From positions 302,386 through 366,385 of the forward strand of contig NTMA01000037.1 in assembly GCA_002917075.1 (NCBI GenBank): a DNA stretch of 64,000 nucleotides. Direction: 5' to 3'. The translations under genes and the position numbers were made by a program. The notes beneath the pieces were generated by a model. The model had not been told where the DNA came from, ran no database searches, and saw nothing but the letters and a program-made list of their open reading frames with translations. Each line of letters opens with the position of its first letter. Positions within the stretch are counted from its first letter, which is position 1. The DNA is from Hawksworthiomyces lignivorus. Its lineage: Eukaryota; Ascomycota; Sordariomycetes; Ophiostomatales; Ophiostomataceae. This document shows, one piece after another, positions 23,801 through 35,070 of the stretch.

Positions 23801-26430
23801 AATCCTGTTCATAAGCGAATCCCACGCTTGGCACGATACCCAGACCAATTCAGCTGGTGTGGAGAGGATTCGAGGTTGGGTGGCGGGCCGGGCATGGGCA
23901 AAAAAAAAGCCTTACTCGGCTCGTTCTTCAGTATGCTCATCAGAGCAGCAGGTACGCACTTGACCAGATGCCCGATGTATTCTGAAATTCAGAAGAACAG
24001 CAAGCTACCGCTGATGAAAGACAGTTAGTTCCGAGAGCCTCTATGCTGGTACATCCTTGCATCGTCTGTTGTCAGGAACAAGTGCCTTCTTATAGGTGAA
24101 CATATCAATTCAAACATGGTAGACTGCCAGGCCAGAGAGGTAGCACTTCATTCCCCAAAAACGTCACGCTCAATTCACCTCCAGTAATATGCCCAGATGC
24201 TAATGAGTATATTTGATGGCTCTCAAATCGGGCTTCCATGTCGTCTTTTACCTTGCTGTGAGATCGAGATCTCTTCTCTCCATTTGTGTGGTTTCTGGAC
24301 AATTACATGTGCTAGGACGGCTGCGTTTTCCACACCTTAATCTACAACATCCAAAAAGACACAAAAAGGTAGTTTCTGCGCATCTATACTATTAGCTTCT
24401 GCTCATCGTTAACAGCCAGTTGATTACAGATTATACTCTACAACGTCCCGTCTAGCGCCAGGCGTCTGGCAAAATTCCGTCAACGGCGAATGAAATTCGT
24501 GATGTCACTATATCAGCTACGCTGCCGATCGACAGCTTTGCTTTCAGTAAGTTGGTCAACTCGGTCACACAATGGCCAGCTTTTTAAGATACAAATTTGA
24601 GTGATAATGGGTCAAAATTTTATAGCATCACGAAGGATTGGTGCTAATCCTGAGGTAACTCTCAATATTTTTCTTAAATACCGACTAAGGCCAACACTGT
24701 CGTTGGCTGATAGTCGGTCTCTAAGCTGGGCTTCAAATAGCCTACGTGTGATCCTCATATCGGAGAGCGCTCTCCTAAAGCCTGGGTTGGCACTATTCAT
24801 CTAATATACGGTCTGAGATTAATTAAGACAATCTCAGTGTAGTCGATGCATTGGTTAAGGGCTATGTCGGCATCATTGGTTCACTCTCTAAAGAGTTCTT
24901 ATCAGTAAAAACAACTTGCAGTATGAGCAACTCAGCACTTTGTTATGATCTCTTCATCGTTCAATCAGAACCCAAGTGGCGAAGATTACGGTGCTGTACA
25001 CATTGTTACGTGCACCGGTGTGCGTTTAACTATGGCTCAGGTATGTTGTCATTATCGCCTACTATTTCTTCTTCAGTTCTAATAGAATGCTCAGGCGAGG
25101 CGCTTAATTTCTCGTTGCCATTTAGCTATTCAATGAGCGAACAACAACGATATCTTGTTAAAGAAGGTCGCTGCATGTATAGTCTATTACATACTCGTTT
25201 GTTTCTACGAAAACGGAGCTCAATTTTATTCACTCCCGAAATAAGCCTGTCCATTGCTCTTTACGACCTGCGTGATATTAATACGATTCAGCCGCTGAAG
25301 AAAGGCACAAGTCTCAAAAAGCAGGGATCAAGTCTCCTGTTGAAGAGCACAGACGCACCGCATGGAATTCCTCCTGCAGCGGGAAGGTGATGGAAATCAT
25401 CATGGAAGAGCTTAGTACTGCCCTACCGAAGGGAAAGACGCAAGGCCTATGTACTGAGAGCGAGGCGGGCTAATCCCTCGACTCAGCCTAACCACTAAGA
25501 CTACTAGAATTCACCTAGATCCTATGATTAAGCCTCTATGTGACTGGCCCTGAGGCTGTATGGCTTTCTGTATGCACAAGGTGCATGAAGCAACCTCCCT
25601 TACTATGTAGATGGCCAGATTTTGGTGATGACACTGCGGTAGCCTTTGGGTCGGGTTGGCCCCTGACCGACGGCTAAAGGCCCTTTTCGGTTCTCGACCA
25701 ATTCATAACCAAATGACTTCATTTCTATTCCCACGATAGCCTCTTCTCCGATCAGGCCCCGTATGTGTTCAAAAGGTGTGTATTCAGGTGCCTACCTACT
25801 CTATCTTAGTGAAATGGTCCAGAAGTCTGACTCCCCTTTTTGTATGGCTCTAGGTGGTGAGGGAGGGTAGAATAGCTCTAGATATCTAAATCCTCCATTT
25901 TTCTACCGCACTGCGCAGGAGTCTCCGCATCTACAACTCAGTACAGTTGCCGAGCTGGATGAACTGCATGCCTACTTTCCTGGCATCGCTGATGATGCGG
26001 CATTCTGCCTCAGCTGTGCATCATATTGGGCTGATGTTCTGTATGTGAGCCTAGGTCTGCGTTCGTGGAGGAGAAGGGAGGCATTGTGAATGCAGCTAGC
26101 ACATCAAGCATCTCTGGGCGCAGCAGGAAGGAGGAAGAAGAGCAAATAAAAAACAGCACTGTTTGTGGCGAAACCCAAATTCTAATCAAGCTTAGAATCT
26201 AGTCTTCTCATGGCGGTAGACGTGAACAAGCATATGACATTTTTTTTGAGACACAAACAAGATTAAATAATACAGAGCAGATGCTAGAACCAGCAGTATC
26301 CGAGACCCCTTCTCCTAATGAAAGAAACCGACCAAATAACAAGCAGCCGTAGAAAAGCCAGCGACAGTCTCTCTCGCGTGCTCCCCCCCTTTGATACCTC
26401 TTCTGTCTTTTTTTTGTCTGTCGCCGGGGC
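23801..26430. other. AT-rich block with a palindrome cluster
   Basis: No recognised gene. A 179-codon frame (24851-25390) contains no motif that I recognise and its composition is irregular. Four palindromes or inverted repeats lie within 24634-24837. From 25391 to 26200 all frames are closed by many stops, as in decayed DNA. The last 200 bp is the PRP19 3' flank. Confidence 0.5.
24634..24837. repeat. Cluster of four inverted repeats
   Basis: In about 200 bp: AGGATT/AATCCT with a 6-nt loop (24634-24651); CCGACTA-ag-GCCAAC pairing with GTTGGC-tga-TAGTCGG over a 6-nt loop (24681-24717); the perfect 14-bp palindrome GGAGAGCGCTCTCC (24762-24775); and CTGAGATT/AATCTCAG with a 9-nt loop (24813-24837). 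Such density suggests a structured RNA or a foldback-type element. No terminal inverted repeats spanning the whole cluster were seen. Confidence 0.6.
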
Positions 26431-28101
26431 CTACTCCTTGGTGCCGGCCACCGACACCACGCCCTCGGCGTTGACCGAGAGCAGCTTCTTGGCGTGGGCG
26501 CCCCACTGGACGGCGACGGCGGGCGTGGCGCTGGACAGGGTCTGGGACCAGGCCTTGGGCCCCTTGGCGTAGTGCTGGACGGTGAGCCCGGCGGGGCCGG
26601 CGGTGGCCAGGAACTGGCCCGAGTAGTCCCAGGCGAGGGAGGCGACGGCGCTGCCGACGTCGAGGACCTTGGCGGTGGCGGCGTCGCCCTCCTTGCGCAG
26701 GTCGAAGATGGTGACGGTGGTCTGGCCCTTGGCGGTGGCGGCGATCCAGTAGCCGTTCTCGGAGAAGACGAGGGCCTGGATGGGCGCCCCCAGCGCGAAG
26801 CTGGTCGCTTGCTCGCCCGTCTTTGTCAGGAACACCTGCACCTCGCCCGTCGTCGTGCCGGCGGCCAGAAGGTGGCCGTCTGGGTGGAAGGCGCATGTTG
26901 TGAGAGCTGTAGGGCGGGAACGTTAGTGCAAAGTCACAAGAGGGGAGGAAGCAGCCTCAAAAGAGAAAAAGAGAGATAAAAAAAAACGTACAGGCATTGC
27001 TCTGGGCGCGGCTGACGCGGGCCAGGCTGTCGAGGTCGTAAAAGGCAATCGTCTTGTCAGAGCCGACCGACGCCAGGATCTGGCCCGACGGGTGGACGGC
27101 CACGCCGGTGACGGGGCCGGCGTGCTCGCGCAGCGACGCGACCTCGCTGCCGGCCTCGAAGATCTTGACGGACCCCTTTGCGGTGCCCAGCAGGATCTTG
27201 GTGCCGGACCACAGCGCCGCCGTCACGGGCTCGTCCACCGCCAGCGACCGCTCCAGCTTCTGCGCGTCCACCGAGTAGATGCCTACGGCGCCGTCCAGGC
27301 CCGCCACCGCTGCGTAGCGCCCGTCGCTGCTGTCCACCGCCAGCGCCGTCGCCTGGCCGACGGGCAGGTCGTCCGAGGCGATCTGCTCAAATGCGGCGAT
27401 CTCGTCGTTGGTTACCCAGTCTGCGGGTACGCCGCGCTTCTTGCGCGACTTGGAGAGCCTGTAGCACAGAGAAAGAAAAAGGGAAAACAGTCAGCAAAAA
27501 AAAAAAAAAAAATTGGACCTCATCGTTGGCTCCCACAACCCAGAGAAACAGCAGCAGGTCTGCAAAAGGGGGGTGCAACGCACTTCTTGTGTGTCTCGTC
27601 TACCGCAGCAGCCAGAGCCTCTGGCAGCTCCTCGCTGTCGACCGCCATGGAGTCGCCGCCGCCGCTGCCGTTCGCGGCACCCGCGGCAACCGTCACACGT
27701 GACAGCGAATCTCGTGCCTCGTCGCGCTCCTTGGTCAGCCGCGCAATGACGCGGATGGCGGCGTCGTGCTGGTACAGGGCGGTGGCCAGCTCCATCCGGG
27801 TCTGGGCCAGCTGCTCCTGCAGGTTGTAGGTCTCGAGGGCGAGGGCGTCCCACTCGTTCTGGAAGGTGGCTAGCAGCGCCGGGATGGACGTCAGCGTCGG
27901 CGGCCGCGGGCGCACGACGCCATTGCCGCCCGTCTTTAGAGGCAGCAGGTCTTCGTCGGCGTCGAGCTCCTCCTCGGTCCCCGGCTCCTTGCCGTCGTGC
28001 TCAGCGAGGTACTTCTCGATCAGCCGCTTCTCGTAGACCGTGCCCGTCTTCTTGGACACGACGGGCTCCTCTGGGGGCTCGCCCGAAATCGCGCAGAGCA
28101 T
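26431..28101 (-). CDS. PRP19: Pre-mRNA-processing factor 19 (U-box E3 ligase, Prp19 complex)
   Basis: Core subunit of the nuclear Prp19 (NineTeen) complex, needed for spliceosome activation. Exons 27584-28101, 26992-27458 and 26431-26906 (introns 125 and 85 bp) give 486 residues, close to the usual fungal length. The N-terminus MLCAISGEPPEEPVVSKKTG with VYEKRLIEKYL is the U-box (about 1-60), which binds E2 enzymes without zinc. A helical tetramerisation segment follows (about 85-135, LATFQNEWDALALETYNLQEQL). A basic KLSKSRKKRG stretch crosses the first exon junction, and about 190-486 forms the WD40 propeller with repeats such as ILASVGSDKTIAFYDLDS. The joins restore conserved frames (THKKLSKS; SNASLTTCAFHPDG). 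The gene is divergent from the OHCU decarboxylase gene. Confidence 0.96.
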
Positions 28102-28783
28102 GTCGAAAAAAAAGGAAGAGGAATGGAGGAGAAGCTGGATTACGGGAGGATGAATCGGCGTATACGATGATGCTGCTGTTAGACGCTGGGTCTGTTCTGC
28201 TGTGCGGGAGCAGGTGTGTTCGTCACGGTCAAATAGCTGTATATACAGAGTACTTCTGGTTTTGGTTGGCCCTTTTTCGCTGTCTCGTCGCGCAGGAAAT
28301 ATTTTATGCGAGGTAAGGTAAAAGCAGCCAATCAGGTGGCGTAGTGATAAGATATTGCTGTGGCTCTCAGGCGCTTGAGCCAGCGAGCCAGCCTAAGCCT
28401 ACAGCGCTTTAATCGAGAGCTCTTATCCATGCTGTGCTTCGTTGGTACAGCTTCCAATGGCTTCCCTGCTGGCATAGGTTTTCTTTAGAAAGATCTATTT
28501 GCCCAGTTCTACGTTCTCTTTACGTATCTAGATCTGTTTTGGTGTTTTGGTGTTTTGGGAGTCTTTTTCAGGGCCTTCTTTGGCTCTTTTCCATGCTGTG
28601 CTGTGTGTCTCTCATTGCTAGATCGGCGCCATCCGTATGGCCAGCGGCCGTCGCCGCCACAAGCTCTAGTAGTATAATAACTAACAGCGCCCCCGTTTCG
28701 TGCAACCAAGCAGTTTTCTGTTCTTAGATCTACAGCCCCGTTTGCCGCCAGAACCCGTTGGCGGACTCCTCTTGTTGCCCACA
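28102..28783. promoter_or_regulatory. Bidirectional promoter region of PRP19 and the OHCU decarboxylase gene
   Basis: A 682-bp spacer between divergent start codons. It contains a tandem GGTGTTTT repeat (about 28538-28558). No specific factor site was assigned. Confidence 0.5.
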
Positions 28784-29425
28784 ATGCCTACCGTCATTCT
28801 CATGCTCCCAGACATTGCGGTCTTCCCGCACCTGCCTAACGCCGGAATCACAGAGGCCCTCGACCTACTCTTCGAGCGCAGCACCGACCTGCACGCCCTC
28901 GCGCTACCGGCCATTCGATCCGCGGCGCCGCCTGCTTCTTACGCCGACGTAGTCGGCCTCGTCCGGTCCCAGCTGCTCGCTCTCCAGGAGGCCAGCTCCT
29001 CAGATCCGTCTGCCAAGAAGACGCTCCTCGCCATCCTAGGCGCACACCCCCGCCTGGGCGCCAAGAAGGTCGAGAGCGCACAGAGCGCGGCCGAGCAGGC
29101 GCAGCTGCAGGCGGCGGCGGCGAGCGGGAGCGACGGCGCCAGCGAGGCCGAGAGGCTGGCGCAGCTCAACGCCGAGTACGAGGCCGCGTTCCCGGGGCTG
29201 ATCTACGTCGTGTTCGTCAACGGGCGCTCGCGGGACGTGATCATGGAGAACATGCGGGAGCGGATCGCCCGCGGCGACTTCGCCAAGGAAGAGGTCGAGG
29301 CCATTGAGGTGCGTTTCTATTCCAAGAAGCCGCACATTTTCTGTTCACTGCCAACGCTGACGATATAGGCCATGGCCGCGATTGCAAATGATCGTGCCAG
29401 CAAGCTGCCCACCGCAGCAGTTTGA
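28784..29425 (+). CDS. OHCU decarboxylase (ureidoimidazoline decarboxylase), purine degradation
   Basis: Predicted to convert 2-oxo-4-hydroxy-4-carboxy-5-ureidoimidazoline to S-allantoin, the last step of urate oxidation. Exons 28784-29308 and 29369-29425 (60-bp intron) give 193 residues. Motifs: AHPRLGAKK with candidate catalytic His88; LNAEYEAAFPGLIYVVFVNGR; and, across the exon junction, the EAMAAIANDRASKL helix typical of the family C-terminus. A Gln/Ala-rich linker (about 100-118) is somewhat longer than usual. The C-terminus (TAAV) is not a peroxisomal SKL-type signal. I chose the ATG at 28784; an in-frame ATG at 28700 would add a hydrophobic leader that the family lacks. No other urate genes are nearby. 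Confidence 0.9.
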
Positions 29426-30174
29426 CGAGACGTATGACGAACCAGTACAAGAAATATGCACGGGACAAGTTGCCAGAGCACCAGCCAAGCAGCACTTTGT
29501 AATAGACTTGCTATGCTATAGGATAGATCCGCCTGGCAAAGCCTGTAATAGAAACTACGGAGTACGGAGTACATTGCAATGAAAGTCGAGAAAAGGGAAT
29601 ACCACAATATCGTTGCAATGTATGTAACGAGTGCGGGGGATATTTACGGCTCTATGTTACGCTGCAGCGTTAGTTATTCCTGTCAAATAGCACCTACAGT
29701 GCTGCACCAAGTAGTACGCAGTCTAAATTTCAGGCAGAGTTGGCTTGCAGCAGGGCCGGGATTTGGAATTCAGGGCTTCAGTGCTTCTGTATTTTCTCTT
29801 TAGCGGAGTTCACTTAGTGCATTTTCAATGAGAGCACGGGCATTGGCCCGCCGTCGTCTAGCTGCTGTGTAGATCACGTGCACTTCGGTAAGAACTCGTC
29901 TTCTGCGCTAGCCCTATTGGGAAAAGACCTCTTCTGTTTTCTCGAGTTTCCGGCAAACTGTCAGGCCATAATAATCACCACCACCACCACCACCAAAGGC
30001 CTCAAATCCTTTTTCCTCCCTCATTTCCGACCTTCGCTCATAGGAAAACACACCCCCATTGCACCACCTCCTCCGCCCAATTGACATCGACACGCTCCGT
30101 CCCAGCCGCCTCCCACGACGTTCACCACGATTCCTTCTAGCTGAGCCACGACCCGACCGGGAGAATTCGTAAAA
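29426..30174. other. Intergenic region with overlapping 10-mers
   Basis: Between the OHCU decarboxylase and COX4. It carries two overlapping TACGGAGTAC copies (29556-29565 and 29563-29572) and a (CAC)n stretch near 29978-29995 in the likely COX4 leader. No gene is supported. Confidence 0.6.
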
Positions 30175-31133
30175 ATGTTCATGCAGCGCTCTGCTCTGGC
30201 TGCCGCCCGCCGTGCGGCCGTCGCTCCCGTCGTCCGCCGCACCTTCGCGACGTCCTTTATCCGCCGTGGGTGCCCCCATTCCGACGAGTTAGGAAGCAGA
30301 TTCGAACGGGCGAGCCGCAGGAATCATCTGCGGCCCGGTTTTGACCCGTCCAGCTGAGCTAACGTCCGCCTGCAGGTGAAGCGGCTCCTCCCGAGGCCCA
30401 GTCCCGGAAGATCAAGACTCTGTCTGGTAAGTGGCGGGCAGGAAAACATAAAAAGACTACCGGGTGTCGCCCCTCCCGTGTGGTGTCCATCTTCTCCCTT
30501 TTTTTTTTCTTTTTCTCGCAACAATCAGCTGACAAACTGCACAGAGATCAAGACCGCCGACGACCTCTTCGGCCCCGGCGCCCTCCCCGGCACCGTTCCC
30601 ACCGACCTCGAGCAGTCCACCGGTATCGAGCGTCTCGAGATCCTCGGCAAGGTCGATGGCGTCGACATCTTCGACATGCGCCCCCTGGATGCGTCGCGCA
30701 GAGGTAGGCCTTTTTTGCAAATCCGTTCCGTTCCGTGCCGTTCCGCGCGTGGCGTGACGGCGCTTCTCCGTATCCGATCCGCCGGCATTTTGACTGACCG
30801 ACTTTCTTAGGCACCCTCGAGAACCCCATCGTCGTCCGCTCCGCCGGCGACGAGCAGTACGCCGGCTGCACCGGCTTCCCGGCTGACTCCCACAACGTGA
30901 TCTGGGTTGGCGTACGTCGTCTCTCCCCAATTTTTTTTTTCTCTTCTCTTCTGCTAACTCAGAAATCTCAGCTTTCCCGCGAGCGCCCCGTGGACCGGTG
31001 CTCCGAGTGCGGCAACGTCTACAAGATGGACTACGTCGGCCCCCAGGACGACGGCCACGGCCACCACGACCACCACCACGGCTACGAGGAGCCCAAGACC
31101 TTTGCCAACTTCGTGAAGCCAGAGTACTGGTAG
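30175..31133 (+). CDS. COX4: Cytochrome c oxidase subunit IV (fungal Cox4, zinc-binding; mammalian COX5B type)
   Basis: Nuclear-encoded subunit of respiratory complex IV on the matrix side of the inner mitochondrial membrane. Five exons, 30175-30265, 30376-30426, 30545-30703, 30811-30911 and 30972-31133, give 187 residues; every junction keeps frame with GT-AG introns (60-118 bp). The N-terminus (MFMQRSALAAARRAAVAP with VVRRTFATS) is an arginine-rich, acid-free mitochondrial presequence. Zinc ligands are C120, H128, C144 and C147 (GCTGFPADSH and RCSECG). The C-terminus FANFVKPEYW is typical. A His-rich insert (GHGHHDHHHG, about 163-172) lies before it and is not part of the zinc site. For the last exon I used the acceptor at 30971, not 30962, because it gives VIWVGLSRERP without an insertion. 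Confidence 0.96.
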
Positions 31134-31772
31134 AGGATGGGGCCCGTGCTGGTCTTTGTCTTTTAGCAGCAGAAAGCAAAAATTTGAACAGATATTTTGT
31201 GTCATATAGAGTATTGGACGACTGTAGATTATGCAAATAGGGCTGTCGGTGATAGGTAGTGAATTGGATGTCAATTGTGTCTGTGTGACCACCTGGCAAT
31301 GTGTCTCGCTTGATTCTTCATGTCCAATCAGCATTTCCTCTGCGCTAGATTCTTAATAGCAGATCTTCTATTTTTTTTTTTTTTTTTACATAAATGAGCT
31401 ATGGCGTCCCAGCTGAGATGCTTGATCTTGTATTTATCTATAGGTCTTTGAGAAGTGGGCGTGTCCGCGAGATGCATCAGTCATATGGAGACGCAGACGA
31501 CTATGAAGATGAATCTACGCTGCACAACTCATGGATATTCGAGATGTGCCCGCTGGGCATCAAACCACTGGCCTCAAAATGCCGTTAAGGTTAGAGGCAT
31601 GTCTTCTGCGAAACAACTTGCTATGAAGGAAGCTGGCTCGCATGGCTAGAGTAGCGAACTGAGAGGGGAAGAGCAGAACCTCTGCGATTCTGCTGGTGTC
31701 ACCTGTCGCTAAGCATAACCCCCCGCGAGAACGATTAAGATGAAGAGACCTTGAAAGGGCTGTCCTTTGCCT
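31134..31772. other. Convergent spacer between COX4 and DUF4604 genes
   Basis: Holds both 3' UTRs and a T-run near 31371-31387. No gene is supported. Confidence 0.6.
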
Positions 31773-32390
31773 TCAGCCTTCGTCCTCGTCGTCCTCGAAG
31801 CTCAACTTGACCTTCTTCTTTGTCTTCTTCTTCTTTGCTTTGGCCGGGTCGCGACTGTCTACCTCGCTCATGCTGTTCTTTGTGTCCTTCTTCCCAGTTG
31901 GGCCTGCCTTGTCCGGCCGGTCGGCTGCCGGCCGCTTTTGCTTCTTGTAGTGGCTAGCCTCCTCGTCCTCGCCGTCGTCCGCATCGCCGCCGCCAATTAC
32001 TTTGCCCAGGCGCCTCTTCTTGCCCGCACCAGCGCCAATGCCAGCCACGCCGTCCTCGTCCTTGGACGCAGTGCCGCTCCCCGCCAGCGCCTCCTTCTTG
32101 GCCTCGCCGTCTGCGCCTTCCTCGTCCTCTACTTCTCCAGCTGCCGGCCGCGTCATTGTAGCCGCCCCGTCCATGCCGACTGTCACACCGGCAATGACAT
32201 CGCCGTACTCATCCAGGACCAGCGGCGCGTCCTCGGCTTCTTCGCTGGCAGAGCGCTTCTTGACGGAGCGGCGTTGGCCAGCGAGGACGGGATCAGGGCC
32301 GCTGCGCTCGCCGAGCTGCCCCCGCAGAGCGGCCAGAAACGGCGGCAGGTTCTGGCTGTACGAGAGGTTGTTGGCGTTAATCTTGACCAT
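31773..32390 (-). CDS. DUF4604 domain protein, highly charged
   Basis: Single-exon gene of 205 residues. The start MVKINANNLSYSQNLPPFLA with the following LRGQ matches the beginning of DUF4604, a small family of unknown role found in fungi and animals. The rest is charged and low-complexity: RRSVKKRS (about 43-50), Lys-rich segments (GAGKKRRLG, HYKKQKRP, KAKKKKTKKKVKL) that look like nuclear signals, and an acidic FEDDEDEG C-terminus. The frame extends upstream to an ATG at 32411, but the ATG at 32390 begins the conserved part. A nuclear or nucleolar RNA-linked role is plausible from composition only. Confidence 0.82.
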   Translation of the reverse strand: MVKINANNLSYSQNLPPFLAALRGQLGERSGPDPVLAGQRRSVKKRSASEEAEDAPLVLDEYGDVIAGVTVGMDGAATMTRPAAGEVEDEEGADGEAKKEALAGSGTASKDEDGVAGIGAGAGKKRRLGKVIGGGDADDGEDEEASHYKKQKRPAADRPDKAGPTGKKDTKNSMSEVDSRDPAKAKKKKTKKKVKLSFEDDEDEG

Positions 32391-33511
32391 GTTGAGCAGG
32401 CCGAGAAACAAATATATAGATGGGTGCTTGGACCAGAAGGTGCTAAAAAAATATTGAATAGCTGGAGAGGGCGGAGCTCCAAAGCTAGTACTACCACCGG
32501 CACTCGTCTAGAATTGTCCAGCTGTCCGACCTATGCGGTGGTACTATGCGAAGTGCGAGAACCACTGTAACCGTATTTCTTTGTGTAGTCTGCAAGAGGA
32601 AATGAGGGATGTACCAACAATTGAGGGTCTGCAGTCATTCTCTAAAGCCGCCAATCACAACAAATCCCGCTGCATAACGGGGCACATTACCATATTGGGG
32701 TCTCGCTTGGCAGCCGAACCAAACCTCGCTCACTGCTTCGTCTCTCTCATCATTCTCCAACATGACCCTTAGAATGCAAGCCTGCGCCTTTCTTCCGCAC
32801 AAGCCTTATTTCAGGCAAGACCCTCTTTGTTTGATTACTCCCCCTCTCCCTCTCTCTCGCAATATTTATGTAGGGGTGTTCTCCTTGCAGACGCCTTCCG
32901 ATTCCCGTATTAGGTTGAGGGTTTTCCACTAAAGAGGGGCTCCCGCTCCAAATAACCAACTTAGTATCGGAGAATTGGACGTCAAGCTACTGCAGGCGTC
33001 CACTAACTCGTGCTGCGCCCAGCTCATCTCTCTCTCCGGAACGATGCCTTTCCGGCGGGAATGAAAACGAGAACGAGAACGGGTCGCTGACAACGCACTA
33101 TGATAACCCAAATTGTAGACTTGGGATGGGAGGAAGGGGGTGGGGTCACAGTTCAGTGCGTGAGGAGGGAGTGCTATGGTTCTCCTGAACCAACAACAGC
33201 AGATGCAACAGCAACTATTTCAGCGGTCGTTTTAAATAGCAAGGGTGGTCTCCCGTCTTCTATACATCCTAATATGTTTTCTACCGCTCTTTCTCCCAAG
33301 ACGTCGAGAGTGTGGATCAGCAGACAATACATGGTCCCATAAGGCGACGAGTGCAGCTGGAGCAAGTCAGACGCCTCGTATCTTTGAGATTGCCAGTTTG
33401 CCAGTTTTTGAACAGCAGCAGGCTCTTCGCTTTCCTCCGTGAAAGCAGACACATTAAAAAAAAAATAGAAGACTGGGTCTAGTTATTTTTTTGGGGTTCC
33501 CTTCTTGAGCA
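32391..33511. other. Divergent spacer between DUF4604 and SDR genes
   Basis: A 1.1-kb region with pyrimidine-rich runs (about 32830-32860) and no convincing frame. It should hold both promoters. Confidence 0.55.
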
Positions 33512-34540
33512 ATGGCGTCTCTCTTCGACGATGTGTTCACGGACCGGGTGCCGACGGCGGTGCGCCTAGGCCTGCTGCTGCCGGCGGCATACCTGGCGGC
33601 GAAGCTAGCGTCCGAGCTGGGGGGCTTCGTGACGCTCTACTTTCTGCGGCCGTCGCAGCTGCGCCGCTACGTGCACCCGGACGCCGCGGGCCGCCCGCCC
33701 TGGGCGCTGGTGACGGGCGCGTCCGACGGCGTGGGCACCCAGCTAGCGCACCAGCTGGCGGCCGCCGGGCTCAACGTGGTGCTGCACGGCCGCAACCCGG
33801 CCAAGCTGGCCCGCGTGCGCGACCAGCTGGTCGCCGCCTTTCCCGCGCGCGCCTTCCGCGTCATGGTGGCCGACGCCAGCACCATCGGCCGCACGGCCAG
33901 CCCGCCCGCCGCCGTCGACCAGCTCGTGGCCGACAACCTGGCCGACCTGCACCTCACCGTGCTCATCAACAACGCAGGCGGCGGCCTCAGGGGTCCTACG
34001 TACGGCACGCTCGCCGAGAACTCGAGCGAGCGCCTCGCCGCCAACGTCCAACTCAACGCCGTCTTCCCCATGCTGCTGACCGCCCGCGCCCTGCCCCAGC
34101 TGCTGGCCGCCGCCCCCGCCCTCGTCATGAACATCGGCTCCCTCGCCGACAACGGCTTCCCCTTCCTCGCCTCGTACGCCTCGTCCAAGACGTTCCTCAT
34201 GACCCTCACCGGCGTCGTGCGCCGCGAGCTCGACGCCCTCGCCAGCCAGGGCCACCCCGCCGCCGCCGACGTCGAGTTCCTCGCCATCCGCCTCGGCAGC
34301 GTCACCGGCGTCACCCACAACGCCAACCCTCCCTCCCTCTTCGAGCCCGACGCCCGCACCATGGCCCGCGCCTCGCTGGCCCGCGTCGGCTGCGGCCGCA
34401 CCGTCGTGGCCGGCTACTGGCCGCACGCGCTGATGGACGTTACCAACCTGTTCCCCTCGTGGCTGCGGGAGCGCCTGTTCAGGCAGGCCATGATGGAGCG
34501 GCGCAATGCAGAGCAGGCGAAGATAGCAAAGGCAGAGTAG
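33512..34540 (+). CDS. Membrane-anchored short-chain dehydrogenase (HSD17B12/3-ketoacyl-CoA reductase-like)
   Basis: Single-exon gene of 342 residues, very GC-rich. A hydrophobic N-terminal region (about 18-46) probably anchors it in the ER membrane. Classical SDR features follow: cofactor motif TGASDGVG (68-75), NNAG (153-156) and the catalytic set N182, S210, Y222, K226 (YASSK). HGRNPAKL after the second strand suggests NADPH binding. It resembles the 17-beta-HSD12/Ifa38 group that reduces 3-ketoacyl-CoA in very-long-chain fatty acid elongation, but the sequence looks divergent and no ER retrieval signal is clear at the end (AKIAKAE), so the substrate is open. The overlapping frame starting at 33505 is a shadow rich in Arg/Pro. 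Converges on the Crh-type gene. Confidence 0.88.
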   Translation: MASLFDDVFTDRVPTAVRLGLLLPAAYLAAKLASELGGFVTLYFLRPSQLRRYVHPDAAGRPPWALVTGASDGVGTQLAHQLAAAGLNVVLHGRNPAKLARVRDQLVAAFPARAFRVMVADASTIGRTASPPAAVDQLVADNLADLHLTVLINNAGGGLRGPTYGTLAENSSERLAANVQLNAVFPMLLTARALPQLLAAAPALVMNIGSLADNGFPFLASYASSKTFLMTLTGVVRRELDALASQGHPAAADVEFLAIRLGSVTGVTHNANPPSLFEPDARTMARASLARVGCGRTVVAGYWPHALMDVTNLFPSWLRERLFRQAMMERRNAEQAKIAKAE

Positions 34541-35070
34541 CAAGAGATTTGTTTTCCTAGGTTTAGGGCAAAGAGATATGACAAGCAAGAGTTCTCCTCA
34601 AGAGCTTTCAATGAAATTTTTTTATTCCCTATTTGGGTACTCGAGAATTATTTGCATATAATGTTGAAATGATGTATGTACGTATATTTACATGAAGAGG
34701 AGACCCGCGTGAAAGACAAACTCACCAGAGCTGTCTTTCACTTAGGTCTCGAAACCCAAGCTATTACTGCGGTCCTAGCACCAGAACCCAAAGACTGCTG
34801 CGTCCAAGACCGCGCGACAATACGAGCCGCTATCTAAACAAGAATGGGTGTCTACGCCCATCAATGTCGGGACAGCAACTCGATGTGCGCAGGCCTTTAT
34901 TAAATAAATTTTTGCGTCTCGCTTTCAGCGCAGCAGGCTCAAAAATGCGAGGCTAAAACAAAAGCGCAAAGGGGTAATAAAAGAAACGTAGAGAAGCACC
35001 TGACTGACTGCACAAAGCAACAGAATCCCATAGCAAAAGCAAAATGATTAGACTCGGAGAAAAACACTTC
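34541..35070. other. Convergent spacer between SDR and Crh-type genes
   Basis: Contains the 3' UTRs of both genes; AT-rich, with no other supported feature. Confidence 0.6.

Noticed and set aside
24851..25390. 179-codon frame in the AT-rich block
   Set aside because: No motif or family resemblance. An internal GTATGT...CTCAG could be an intron, but neither reading gives a recognisable protein.
25640..25702. Possible tRNA-like GGTTCTCGACC near GGTCGGGTTGGCC
   Set aside because: No A box at suitable distance and no cloverleaf could be drawn.
33505..34560. 351-codon frame overlapping the SDR gene
   Set aside because: Shadow frame; the SDR frame carries the TGASDGVG, NNAG and YASSK motifs.
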